The position numbers and the translations under genes are program-made. Of a stretch of 64,000 bases of DNA, positions 12,600 through 22,944 are shown one piece after another. This DNA is from Unio delphinus (lineage: Eukaryota > Mollusca > Bivalvia > Unionida > Unionidae), in the NCBI GenBank assembly GCA_029339505.1, contig JAQISU010000115.1, forward strand, positions 12,721,001 through 12,785,000. Direction: 5' to 3'. How positions within the stretch are numbered: position 1 is the first letter of the stretch; each line of letters begins with the position of its first letter. Below the pieces are notes generated by a model. That model ran no database searches and was not told the DNA's origin. It worked only from the letters and a program-made list of their open reading frames with translations.

Positions 12600-12850
12600 T
12601 TTGTGGTTTTTTTTATGGTTTAATGCCATTTTTCAGCACAAGATAGGCTATACATGGCGGCCAGTATTAATGGTGGAGGAAGAACCCAGGAAACCCTGGA
12701 AAGAACCACCAACCCATGAGAAGCTATTGGCAAGCTTTCTCACATACCCACATTGGCCGAATTTGAGACTTGAACCCATGCAGACAGAGGTGAGATGGCA
12801 GTGATCTGTAACAGACAGCGCTTTAGACCACTCGGCCACTAGGGGCCCCA
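12600..12850 (-). repeat. tRNA-derived SINE, family A, copy 2
   Basis: On the - strand the head GGGGCCCCTAGTGGCCGAGT precedes GGTCTAAAGCGC and a B-box-like GGTTCAAGTCTC. The body contains TGGTTCTTTCCAGGG and ends near GCTGAAAAATGGCATTAAAC. Small open frames here are repeat by-products. Confidence 0.88.
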
Positions 12851-13338
12851 TCACATGTTTTTTTAAAGTATCAATAAAATTAATTTGGGTAAAGCCCAGC
12901 AAAAGTCAAACCTTACTCAGAAATATTCTGCAAACATGAACCAACCTGTTATATATGATATGCAAGTTGCTGATTGTATTGAGTTATGATAATAGTATTG
13001 TTTCACGTTGTAAGAATTTCCTTCAACTGAATGTCTTGCTGAGGTGAGTTACATCTATTCATCTTATCTTGCATTATAATGTCTGAAAGGTAATCCATAT
13101 TTTCTTTAGTCGCTTATTTTTGTGGTGATTACCTTAATTATTCCAGGAAGGCAAAGTACAGAGACTTATTCAGTAATTATTTTGTAATGATGATTTAGAT
13201 ATAAAGATCAAACTGAGGTTACCAAGGTAAATATCTGCCACTGAATGAATGTTATGGAGTGAATGTCAAACCGCTTGATCTTATTAGAAAATAGGAAGGA
13301 AAAAAGATAATAATCAGCATACAGATACTTTAAACTTT

Positions 13339-13583
13339 GGGGCCCCAAGTGGCCGAGTGGTCTCAAGTGCTCTCCGTTATGGATCACTGCTATCTCACAT
13401 CTGTCTTCGTGGGTTCGAGTCTAGGATTCGGCCAATGTGGGTATGTGAGAAAGCTTGCCAGTAGCTTCTCATGGGTCGGTTTCTAGGGGTTTATCCGGGT
13501 TCTTCCTCCAGCATTAATACTGGCCACCAGGTATAGCCTATCTTGTGCTGAAAAATGGCGTTAAACCCTACTACAACAACAAC
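13339..13583 (+). repeat. tRNA-derived SINE, family A, copy 3
   Basis: Full-length copy. The A-box-like TGGCCGAGTGG and B-box-like GGTTCGAGTCT are both present, followed by the family body and an ACAACAACAAC tail. Flanking 12-mers ACTTTAAACTTT (13327-13338) and ACTTAAAACTTT (13582-13593) match at 11 of 12 bases, a credible target site duplication. Confidence 0.92.
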
Positions 13584-13740
13584 TTAAAACTTTATATCAC
13601 ACAAGATAATATGCTTTACTAAGAATGTGAATTGTCATCATCAGGTCTTCAGGTATATCACACTGATTTGTGGAGTGTGAATGCAGTTGTTAGTGTCTGT
13701 TGATGACACCTTCATTTAATTACATCTAATCAGCGCAGTT

Positions 13741-13825
13741 GTTCAGTCCAACAGTCGTCTATTTAAACAATTCCAACAATCATCTATTTAAACAATTCCA
13801 ACAGTCATCTATTTAAACAAGTTAA
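13741..13825. repeat. Short ~26-bp tandem repeat, three copies
   Basis: Three imperfect copies of CAACAGTCATCTATTTAAAC plus AATTC. Confidence 0.8.
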
Positions 13826-14359
13826 TGAGTATTAATAAAACATTTCTAAGCTTTATCTTGAATGCTTTATATTTTGTTTGTTACAATGAGTCCAAATTAT
13901 TTTTATCCTATGAAAATTTTAATTTTTTTTAAACTGTAAAACAAAACATGGATCCAAATTTTTATATTAAAAAAGGTAAGTATCTTAGACATCTGTGGCA
14001 TGGAATGCTTTTGAATGTTTGCAAGGCTCGACTTTCATAGTAGTTTCTCTTTTTGTTGATTTGGATAGTACTTTTATCACATATGAATGGGAGCCAAGTT
14101 TCTCACCTATGTGACAGAAATCCAGCTGTTTTGCTAACCTTACTTGTCTCAGGCTAGGCATCTCAGACGAGTTGTTTCAGTCATTGTATACCACAGTCTC
14201 AGAACTATTTTAGAAGAAAAAAATCTTGTCTTCTGCTGTGCCTGATGTAATTGTTCTAAAATCAAATAACAATAACAAATATATAACAAAAACATAGTAA
14301 CTTAAGGTAAATCCATCTTTGAGAACTCATCATACAAAATATTTCAATAGAGACAAATA

Positions 14360-14660
14360 GACGCATGCATACTATTTAGAGTTTGTGATATTTTACTAGT
14401 TCGTTCCACACCACAGAATGGTCAGTTTTATCCTATATGCAGGCCTAGCTCAGTACATTTTCAGGTCAGTGTCGTTAAATGTAACTAAAGCAACCTAACT
14501 AGTTTTAAATACTAAATGTGAACATATATACTGTTAGCTACATTTAATGATGCTGACCTGTAAATTGACTGTGCTACAGATAGGACAAAATTCTCAATGC
14601 TGTGTGAAATGAACTATGACAGAAAACACTGATCCATGCACATAGACTTAGGCCTATAAA
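14360..14660. repeat. Foldback (large imperfect palindrome)
   Basis: Two arms of at least 105 bp are imperfect inverted copies: the left arm has ATTTTCAGGTCAGTGTCGTT near 14456 and the right arm reverse-complements to ATTTACAGGTCAGCATCATT. The loop near 14505-14535 is short. It lies just before an L2-like LINE. Probably a foldback MITE; the exact ends are unclear. Confidence 0.7.
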
Positions 14661-14829
14661 CTTCAGTCTCCCAGCTCTCTTAACAACTGTGGTAAACTTG
14701 GCAACAAACAGAAATGTATTAAGTCAAACATACTCTGTTCTAATTTTATTAAGCATCTCCACTGTGCCCCCAAAATACCTAAAATAATTAATGACAAATA
14801 ATGCACTTGACTGCCAGAAAGAATCGTGT

Positions 14830-17302
14830 ATCCCCAGTTGAATTAAACTTCTCGGAGATTTTAACTTTCACTTTGTACTGGAAATTGGTACACATCAAAA
14901 CTCCTAGATTCCAGTCATGTTTTCAACCTTAAACAGTTAACCAACTCGCCCATAAACATGGCCACATTGTAGATTGGATTCTTCATAGACCTGATTATAA
15001 TATTCTGTGATCCACCCTTGTATCCTACGAACTTGCGTCATATCACCTCTGCATTATATCATGTCGACGTATCAGTACTAAGAGAAACCTCCATATGATA
15101 AATAGAACCAAACTAATGCATGACATCCTAGCAAACCTAACAACTTCCTTACCTCCTACAGCATAACTCGATAACTGCCTGCGTTGATTGCTTGAAAAAC
15201 ATGTCCCAACCACCAAGTGCAGAGTAGTCAAAAGTGTTCTCCGTGGTATAGAAGTGTTAGGGACCAGTTAAAAGAGCCCGCCATAAAGCAGAGGCTTTGG
15301 CTTTCCACCAGACTCACTATTCATAAATAAATCTATGAAGCCTCTAAGAATAATGTCAGAGACATAGTCCATTTAGCCAAATTATCCCACTACAGTACTA
15401 AGATCATGGAGAGTTCCAGCTGCAAAGAGCTCTTTGAGATAACTAACAAACTAATGTTAAGGAACAAATATACAACACTTCCAACATTCTTCTCTCCAGT
15501 AGACCTTCCGGATCTAATTTGCAAATTTCTTCCGTGACAAAATACAAACTATTAAAGATAAGCTTGACAACACAACACGTCACCATATAGTTATGATGCA
15601 GCATTTCAGCAACAACCATCTGGAAAATTTTAACCTGTCTCTGGATTTAGTACGGACAATCTTGATGAAGGATGCACCAAAGTCATGTGAACTTGATTGT
15701 ATTCCGACATCACTGCTGCTCGAGTGCTTAGACCCTTCACTAACTGATGTTATTAATGACTCTCATCTGGGGAATTCACATAATTTTTCAAAATTGGTAT
15801 TGTAAAGCCTCTGCTGAAGAAACCAACACTTGACCATAACGATTTAAAGAACTACTGCCCATTTTCTAATCTCCTGTTCAAATAAAAAAAAATAATCTTA
15901 GAAAAAGTTGTTCTAACCCAACTTGTATCTCATCTGAATTCAAAACGTCTTTTTGACAAAGTACAGTCTGCATATCGCCCTTGCCACAGTACTGAAACTA
16001 CTCTTCTGAAAGAAGTAAATGACATTATCTCAACTTCCGATAGCAGAAAGATTATACAGTCCTCACTCTCCTTGATTTGTCGGCAGCATTTGACACAATA
16101 GACCATGATATATTACTTCACTGTCTCCAGCATGTATTTGGCATTCGCAATACAGCTTTGCTGTGGTTCAAGTCATATTTAGTCAATAGGACACATATTT
16201 TATCTGCAAATGGAATACCCTCAAGCCCAGCTGACCTAAGCTTTGGTGTTCCCTTCATTCTATACACTCAGCCGCACTCAAGGGTAATAGATCATCACCC
16301 AGTGTCTCGCCAATTGTACGCTGATGACACCCAAATATACATGTCTAGCCATCCAACTGAAGTTGATGCTACCATCCAAGGAGTAGAGAGGTGCATTTCT
16401 GATGTGAAATCATGGATGACATGTAACAAGCGGCAGATGAATGATGATAAAAATGAGGCCATTCTGATACAACACAGACTTTTTCATTCACATCCTTTAC
16501 CTCAAACAATAAATATCAGTAACACCAACATTAAATTCACAGTCAGTACGAAACCTAGATGTTACTTTAGACAGTACTCTCACATTGCACCAACATGTCA
16601 TGAACATATGCAAGGTTGCACATCTTGAGCCGATACGCATCAGCTCCATTCCCAAATATCTTTCAGTTGATAGTTGATGCCACTAAAACGCTTGTGTTCA
16701 AGACTGGACTATTGTAAGTCATTTATGTCTGGTTCGTCTCAATATATACTCCAGAAACTTCAAAGAGTTCAGAACACAGCTGCTCGGATCATCTTTAGAG
16801 CACCACAATGAGAGCACACCACACCGCTGCTCAGTACCCTAGACTGGCTATCCATTCGATCCAGAATCACACACAAAATTTGTTCTCTGTGCTACGTTTC
16901 ACTGACGGACTCCAGTCCAACATATCTATCTGACCTCACCCATGTGTACACACCATCAAGATACTTGCGCTCCTCTTATGACAATCGTATACTCATTATT
17001 CCCACTATGAAAATGAAGTCATATGGACAACGTTCTTTTGCATACCAGGGCCCAGCAACATGGAACGAATTGACCATTGAAATTATACACAAAGACACAG
17101 AGATCCCTTTCAAGAGTACTATTAAAACTCACCCTTAATGACTGAAATAACAAACTTAAAAATTTAATAATGTTTCCTACCTTAAATATTTTCATCAATT
17201 TTTATATTTTCTAATTTCATTGTTTTTCTTTTTTGTAGTCAAATCAGTATATATGTTGTAAAGCGCTTTAGAGCTTCTAAAGATTAGGCGCTATACAAAG
17301 TC

Positions 17303-17351
<49 letters not shown>
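14830..17351 (+). mobile_element. 5'-truncated L2/CR1-type LINE, decayed
   Basis: Non-LTR retrotransposon. The end of the endonuclease domain is visible as LLGDFNFHF near 14850 and a HGHIVDWILHRPDY-like stretch. Reverse transcriptase blocks follow: AAFDTIDHDILLHCLQHVFG (16085-16145) and LYADDTQIY (16315). A C-terminal region with GPATWNELTIEI lies near 17060. Relative to the copy at 35.3 kb, 27 bases are missing after FGVP, removing the QGSVLGP motif, so the RT is dead. Several frameshifts and stops are present. The 3' end has TAAAGCGCTTTAGAGC, GGCGCTATACAAAG and an ATT microsatellite, typical of L2-like elements. Confidence 0.88.
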
Positions 17352-17354
<3 letters not shown>

Positions 17355-17834
17355 TCTCACAGACTGATATGAAGCATAAATATTTTATTTACAAAACCTA
17401 TTTATAAATAAAACATAATTTTAGATAAATTGCTACCTATGACACAACGTAGTGTCCCAGGTTCCCTTTATATGGGTCATATCGAATGGAAAACAAATTG
17501 TCAAAATGTTCTCTTCAAGAACATTCTAAGCTCCTAAACAAGATTAAGCCTCAAATTTGAACTCAAAGTTTAGTAAATATCTTAAAAAATGATAAATATC
17601 AGGTAGGCACAACCATCAAAATGACAAAAGTCAGGTACACAATATAAATTAAATATAACACATTTATATTGCAAAGATTGTTATTTTGGAAATCTACAAA
17701 GTCGGAAGCAACTGAAGCCAAAATGTAACCAAGTATTATAAATTTATGGTCTTAAACTAAGTAATAGAAAGGAGAAGTAACACGTTTTTGTACAATTCAA
17801 CTAATAATTTATTTCCCTAGAATTTTAGGTGAAA
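17352..17834. other. No feature recognised
   Basis: AT-rich unique-looking sequence between the LINE and a decayed coding-like fragment. I see no gene or clear repeat. Confidence 0.4.
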
Positions 17835-18137
17835 ATGTTAAACAAAGAATTTGCGGTATTGCCAATTAAATCCCAAAAAATCCTCGAAAATCTAACGCAC
17901 GTCAAAATGATTAAAGTTCTGAATAAACTTTGGTGGTATTCAAAAATATTTCCAACGCTGAAGGTGTTGAAGTTCCTGTAGTGGCTGGTAGACTCTAATG
18001 TTCTATACATATGGAAGAAACACATAGAGGGATACAAACATGATCTTCCATTGGCCGGGACGATGGTTATAAACTCAAACATCAGTAGGCTGTCCGAATC
18101 TGAAGATGTTGCTTTTGAAATTTATTCAGATATATAG
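17835..18137 (+). pseudogene. Decayed coding-like fragment of unknown family
   Basis: A 101-codon frame runs from ATG to a final TAG with a single internal TAG at 17979-17981. Composition looks protein-like: SQKILENLTHVKMIKVLNKL, then after the stop WKKHIEGYKHDLPLAG and SNISRLSESEDVAFEIYSD. I do not recognise the family. The second half could be a strand-rich domain such as a PH-like fold, but this is only an impression. It may be a fragment of a gene, retrocopy or transposon. A frame on the opposite strand is also open, which weakens the case. Confidence 0.3.
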
Positions 18138-18322
18138 AAAGTTAATATATTTCAAAATTAGTTAACGAATTTACAAGAATAATAAATCTAATAAAATTCT
18201 TTCATTCGAAAACAATAACTAAAATACAGTTTGTAGAGAAATGTTCTTGGTGTCCATCGCTTCAACTCTTCTTTTAAGTGTAATAAAGATGATACAGATT
18301 TTAAGCAGGTATCACAGCTGAT

Positions 18323-18577
18323 TTGTTTTTGTTTTCTATGGTTTAACGAAATTTATTTCCCAGCACAATATAGGCTATAAATGGCGGCCAGTATTTTGGG
18401 TGGAGGAAGAACCCGGAAAACCCCCGGAAAGAACCACCGACCCACGAGAAGCTACTAGCAAGCTTTCTCACATAACTACATTAGCCGAATCTTAGATTCG
18501 AACCCACGCAGACTGAGGTGAGATGGCAGTGATACGTAACGGCAATCGCTTTAGACCACTCGGCCACTCGGGGCCCC
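18323..18577 (-). repeat. tRNA-derived SINE, family A, copy 4
   Basis: Family A head GGGGCCCCGAGTGGCCGAGT on the - strand with B-box-like GGTTCGAATCT. GTATCACAGCTGA at 18309-18321 and GTATCACAGTTGA at 18579-18591 match at 12 of 13 bases, consistent with a target duplication. Confidence 0.9.
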
Positions 18578-18777
18578 AGTATCACAGTTGAGATTTGTAG
18601 AAGAAGAAAAAAAATCTCTTCGTGAATATACGGGCATATTTCAAAGCTATAAAACAATAACCACATAGCCATAATGTGTCAATCGCTCTGATTATGGTCA
18701 AAGCTGTGTGTTTGTGTTTGAGTGATTGGGTTATGCAAATTAGGTAAACTGTTTGAGTTTGTAATTTCTGGAATTTT

Positions 18778-19067
18778 AAAGTAGTTTTAACAATCTTGGT
18801 CATACCGCTGAGATGTCTGCAGTGAGGCAGTTTATAATGATGTCAAGCATTGAGGCATCATGCCGCAGACATGTGACATCATTTCCCACCCATTAACAGT
18901 ATCCTGACACCCGACTAGTCCAAACATAATTTCTTAGTGTTGAGCACCAAGCTAGGCAGCTTTTAGTACCATTTTTATAAGTCTTTGGCTAGACTTGGCC
19001 TGGGTTCTAACCCGCGACTACCCATATCCGAGGCGAACGCTCTAACCATGTAGGCCACCGGAGTGGT
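18778..19067 (-). repeat. tRNA-derived SINE, family B, copy 2
   Basis: Same body as copy 1: GATGTCTGCAGTGAGGCAGT and GCAGACATGTGACATCA on the + strand. The tRNA-like head is at the right end. The B-box region is diverged (GGTTCTAACCC on the + strand). Confidence 0.85.
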
Positions 19068-19099
19068 CAATTAAATAAATAGTGTTTTGCAAATCGAAA

Positions 19100-20260
19100 G
19101 TCAGGATTTGCGAATGTTTGGTTGTTATTGTAGCTTGGAAATGTATTTGTAATTGTAAAAAATAAACAATGGACATGTGTTATTGCGACTTCCCTGGCAT
19201 TGTTTTTGCTACCCGCCAAAGTGTCAGTATCCATTTGTAAATGTTGCAGTTCGGAATTTTTAACTAATCTAAAGAATCGCTTGGAGGATCCAAGTACCCT
19301 TATTGATCTAAAGTTTATTGTTGCTCTCTCCAACTCTTCCCATTTTGAGCACAATACATGGAACCAAATAATTTACGATGCAAAATGTCGCTAATATATG
19401 GAAGAAAGCATTGTGAAGAACTTGTTGCATATCAATAGGTTTGAAGTGAACTTTTTAAAAAAATTTAAATTGAGTTTGAAAGCGAGCTCTTAAAGTCAGT
19501 TGCATCTACGAAATACATCGAAATCTACTTACATAAAGCCTTAAGTTGTGTTAATTAAAAAAATTATAACAATACAATACACCTCCTTAAAAGATACGAT
19601 CGAGTAGATCGATATCATGTAAAAATGGAAACTATGTTAATGGAAATAGGTTATATGTATGTTTTAAAAACTCAGCCATAAAAAAAATTGCATAACTGGA
19701 TGTAAATTGTTTCCACAGCGTTGTATCTGAGATTTGTATGAACCAATGACTGAAACTTGAAATCATTTGCTTCTAAACCAAATTTCAGTAATTCTAAAGC
19801 TTTTAGATCATATCACGTCAAGTCTGGGTTATTGATGAAACATTTTTGTGTTGCCTTAATACCGCTATTATCAGTAAGTGTGCATATAATTACCACGTAT
19901 AAAGTGGCTGAAATTTCTTTTTTAATTAACTCTGACTTGTCTTATTACATCGAAAAAGAAACCGTCGTATTTACGAGATATACTGGATGCTTAGTCGTTG
20001 ATTGTGCCATACGAGTCTACTGTTACCGAATTTTTCTACAATTCGCTCCCTACATCCGAAAAGATAGGTCTCTCTGGAGAAGTTTTACAAGTAACTGACC
20101 AAGATTCACGATATTTTTTTGCAAGGTGTGAATGCCTCTCAGTCGAAGACTCTTTATCTGGATTATTTAGCCCACTAATTTATAAACTTTCTATTCACAA
20201 ATCTATCCACAATCGCAATTATATCATTGCCTTGTTTGGGATATATCTGGTGTTCTAAAT
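19100..20260 (+). other. Region with weak coding-like frames, unknown
   Basis: Open frames of 60-110 codons occur near 19200-19394 (contains SICKCCSSEFLTNLKNRLED) and 19757-20258 (contains TVTEFFYNSLPTSEK and RYFFARCECLSVEDSLSG). They lack clear splice sites or a family I recognise. Together with the frame at 17835 they may be scattered remnants of one sequence, or chance. Confidence 0.2.
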
Positions 20261-20277
20261 TTTTGTGTGTGATGTTT

Positions 20278-20847
20278 ATTAGTGATTAGAGAGTTCGCCT
20301 AGGATATGGGAAGTCTCATGATTAACCCCAGGCCGAGTCATACCAAAGACATAAAAATGGTACTAAAAGCATTAAAACTGTTTGGACTGGTCGGTCTGGT
20401 GTCAGGATGATGTGACTGGATGGGCAGCGGCGTCACTAGGGTTGGTGTCACCCAGTGCGGTAAACTCATGGTGTCACCCCTCCAGACTTCCACCATGTAT
20501 TTCTTCTTCTTAAAATAAATCCACAGTATAAAAATGACAAGAACAAAAACAAATTGATTGAAGGTCAGAAGGTAAAAGTATTTAAGAACTGTAAAAACGT
20601 TAAATTATAGTTATTTTTATATTAAACTTACTTTATTTAAAATTTTCCTTTCCTTTTTCATTTTGGTGTCACCCTTCTGGTTTGGTGTTACCCGGTGCGG
20701 TCCGCACCCCCCTAGCGACGCCACTGTGGATGGGACATCATGCTATATTTCGGCGTCATGATGCCCCATTGCTAGACATCACTACAAACTGTCACGCTGC
20801 AGACATCGTAGCCATATGACTGAAAAATTGTTAAAACTACATTAGAA
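20278..20847 (+). repeat. tRNA-derived SINE, family B, copy 3, split by a MITE
   Basis: Family B in + orientation: tRNA-like head at 20278, GACTGGTCGGTCTGGTGTCA near 20395, tail TGAAAAATTGTTAAAACTAC near 20825. The 302-bp hAT-type element at 20425-20726 interrupts it, so the SINE inserted first. Confidence 0.85.
20425..20726. mobile_element. hAT-type MITE with perfect 8-bp target duplication
   Basis: The left end is CAGCGGCGTCACTAGG and the right end reverse-complements to CAGTGGCGTCGCTAGG. An exact 8-bp TGGATGGG lies on each side (20417-20424, 20727-20734). CAG-starting inverted ends with 8-bp duplications are diagnostic of hAT transposons. Length 302 bp, no transposase. Inner ends carry GGTGTCACCC-like motifs. 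Confidence 0.92.
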
Positions 20848-20854
20848 ATCCAGA

Positions 20855-21039
20855 TCACCTAGTCACATTACCCTGACACCAGACCGACCAGTCCTAATAC
20901 TAACCTCTTAATGCAGAGCGCCAAGCGAGGCAGCTATTAGTACCATTTTGTAAGTCGTTGGTATGACTCGGCTGGGGATCGAATCCACGACCTCCTGCTT
21001 CCGCGGCGGATGCTCTAATCACTAGGCCACCGGAGTGGT
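20855..21039 (-). repeat. tRNA-derived SINE, family B, copy 4 (partial)
   Basis: Only the head half is present: CCGACCAGTCCTAATACTAA through GGCCACCGGAGTGGT on the + strand. It adjoins the end of copy 3 in opposite orientation, making an inverted pair. Confidence 0.85.
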
Positions 21040-21744
21040 TCGTGTTTTTAAGGAGGGTATTGGATGGTAACGGTGGGTGCTTGATTGCAATTATATATTA
21101 GTAACCGCCATTAATTCTCCCTTCCCTCACGCCTTTATATGTGCATTTGATTGTGTTTAAGAATGTGTTTGAGACCCTAAGAGGTGCTTTAGTCCTTAAA
21201 ACTCTCTACATACTTTATATCCCCTTTACACACGAGTTTGTGTTGCTCATAGTGTTAGTATTAGTCAGTGAGTACTTGTGTTGGTCAGTACAAATGCGTG
21301 TTGGTTAGTATGGGTTATGTCATTCTTTTACAATTAATTTTGCTTAGAATATCAATTATTTTCCTGTGTTCAGTTTCCTCAAAATTCCATGTTAGTTTTG
21401 TAATTTTGTTATTAATTTCAATCTCACACAGTTTAACAAAATATTTTTGTTCTTTTAAGTCTCTTCTATTTTCCTTTTCAGTTTCAGAATGTTTGCATTA
21501 ATTCTAATTTGGTCCAGTTTAATAAGACATTATATTTGTTCTCATTTTCTTGACTCCATTACTTTTCAAAATATTTAATACTACTTATAGTGCAGGCAAT
21601 TTTTTAAAAAGTGAAATATTTATGGAAATCTCTTCATCTTTGCTAACATATTCAGCATCATATTTGTAATCTAGTATTACTACTGTTCAATTTAATAAAA
21701 CAGTCCAGTTTTATTTTAGTCTCAGCTAACTTCTGTTTCAGTTT

Positions 21745-22317
21745 ATGAGTTTGAATGATTTAGCTGTTGGTCCTCTTGACTGCAACATTCCATCTTCATC
21801 ATCACCAGTCTCTTGACCTAGTGTGGTCGTTGAGGCACTGTGCTGCTGAACATCTGACCAGTTCCCTCCCCTTGTCTCGATCATGTGCCATTGTATGTGT
21901 CACTGCAAAACTTTTTCTGGTCCATTCTGTGATGTTATCAGTCCACTGTTTTCTCTATCTACATATCCTGCTGCCCCTCTGGACACTGCCCTGCAGTAGT
22001 GTTGTGAATAGACTGTTGGTCCTAGTGACATGGCCATAACATTTCAGCTTTCTCTTTTTGACAGTGGTGAGGAGGTCTTCATAATGGCCTACTTTGTGCT
22101 TGATGGTGTTAAGCACTTCTTCATTTGTGATGTGGTCCATGTAAGAGATGCCAAGGATGGTTCTGTAGCATCTCATTTCAAGTGTCTGGACTCTTCATTG
22201 TAATTCTGCTGTCAGGGTCCAGGCCTCATATGGATACAGAAAGATTGAGATGCCTAGTGCTCTCAATAGTCTGATTTAAGTTTCTAGACATATATTTTTG
22301 TCTCTCCAGACGGGTCT
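21745..22317 (-). mobile_element. 3' fragment of RTE-like LINE
   Basis: The - strand encodes the C-terminal tail of a non-LTR reverse transcriptase protein: RCYRTILGISYMDHITNEEV, RKLKCYGHVTR and LLQGSVQRGSR. The part next to 22317 overlaps in content with 22985-23290, so this is a second copy, or a duplicated part, of the element to its right. It carries stop codons. Confidence 0.82.
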
Positions 22318-22319
22318 TA

Positions 22320-22500
22320 GCAGCAGAGAGGGCAAACAGACTAGACTCAGTCGTCATTTGCCTAAAACATAACCTTCCTACAATATATTTAAAAAAAAAT
22401 CTGAAACAAAACCCCCAAACATACCGAGATTTTTACCTAAATTGTATGCAACCAGTTTATCCCGCTGACGACCAAACTGGAGTCACGCCCTCTCTGCTGC
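22320..22500. mobile_element. MITE-like element with 14-bp TIR and TA duplication
   Basis: GCAGCAGAGAGGGC at 22320-22333 and its perfect reverse complement at 22487-22500, both flanked by TA (22318-22319, 22501-22502). Inverted similarity continues imperfectly for about 25 bp (CAGTCGTC and GACGACCA). The left junction falls in the LINE at a GGGTCTTAG motif that is uninterrupted in the neighbouring copy (23282). Confidence 0.7.
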
Positions 22501-22561
22501 TACAAATTAGCCAAATATTTTATCGATACATGTAATTAAATCATTATATATCAATAAAAAT

Positions 22562-22930
22562 ATGTCAAATATCAGAGAAGCATATACTACTAGATTAGCT
22601 CGAGAATGCCAGGCAGCAATCAAAAAATATATTCCTTGGAGAGATTTGCTTCGAAGAAAACTTTAAGAACGTCAGAAGTCACACGTTGATTACGTAGAAG
22701 GTACAGAAAGATTATTTTAACTTATTACTGCAACAACTGAGATAGTTGTATGGGGAGATATCACTGATCCAGAAGAAAAGAAACCTCTTATTGGGACAAC
22801 ACAATAAACCGCTAGGGCAACGCAAGCGATTTTACAAGATCTTCCAGCTAGAATAGTTGCTGCACAACCTCCTCAAAATCAAGAAATACTTGAGGGTATT
22901 GGTGAAATACAGAAGGAACTTAAATCTGTC
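22562..22930 (+). pseudogene. Decayed ORF of unknown origin between LINE fragments
   Basis: From ATG at 22562 a single frame reads about 123 codons with three stops, all TAA (22664, 22718, 22805). The reading is convincingly protein-like: AYTTRLARECQAAIKKYIPW, WGDITDPEEKKPLIG, and a Gln/Glu-rich end NQEILEGIGEIQKELKSV. I do not recognise it. Position inside a transposon cluster suggests a retroelement or transposon accessory protein, but no motif proves this. No splice sites are evident. Confidence 0.4.
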
Positions 22931-22944
22931 TGCCTCTCCTTTTA

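Noticed and set aside
13339..13440. Possible tRNA-Leu or tRNA-Ser gene
   Set aside because: Head of SINE family A, with degenerate cloverleaf and repeated body.
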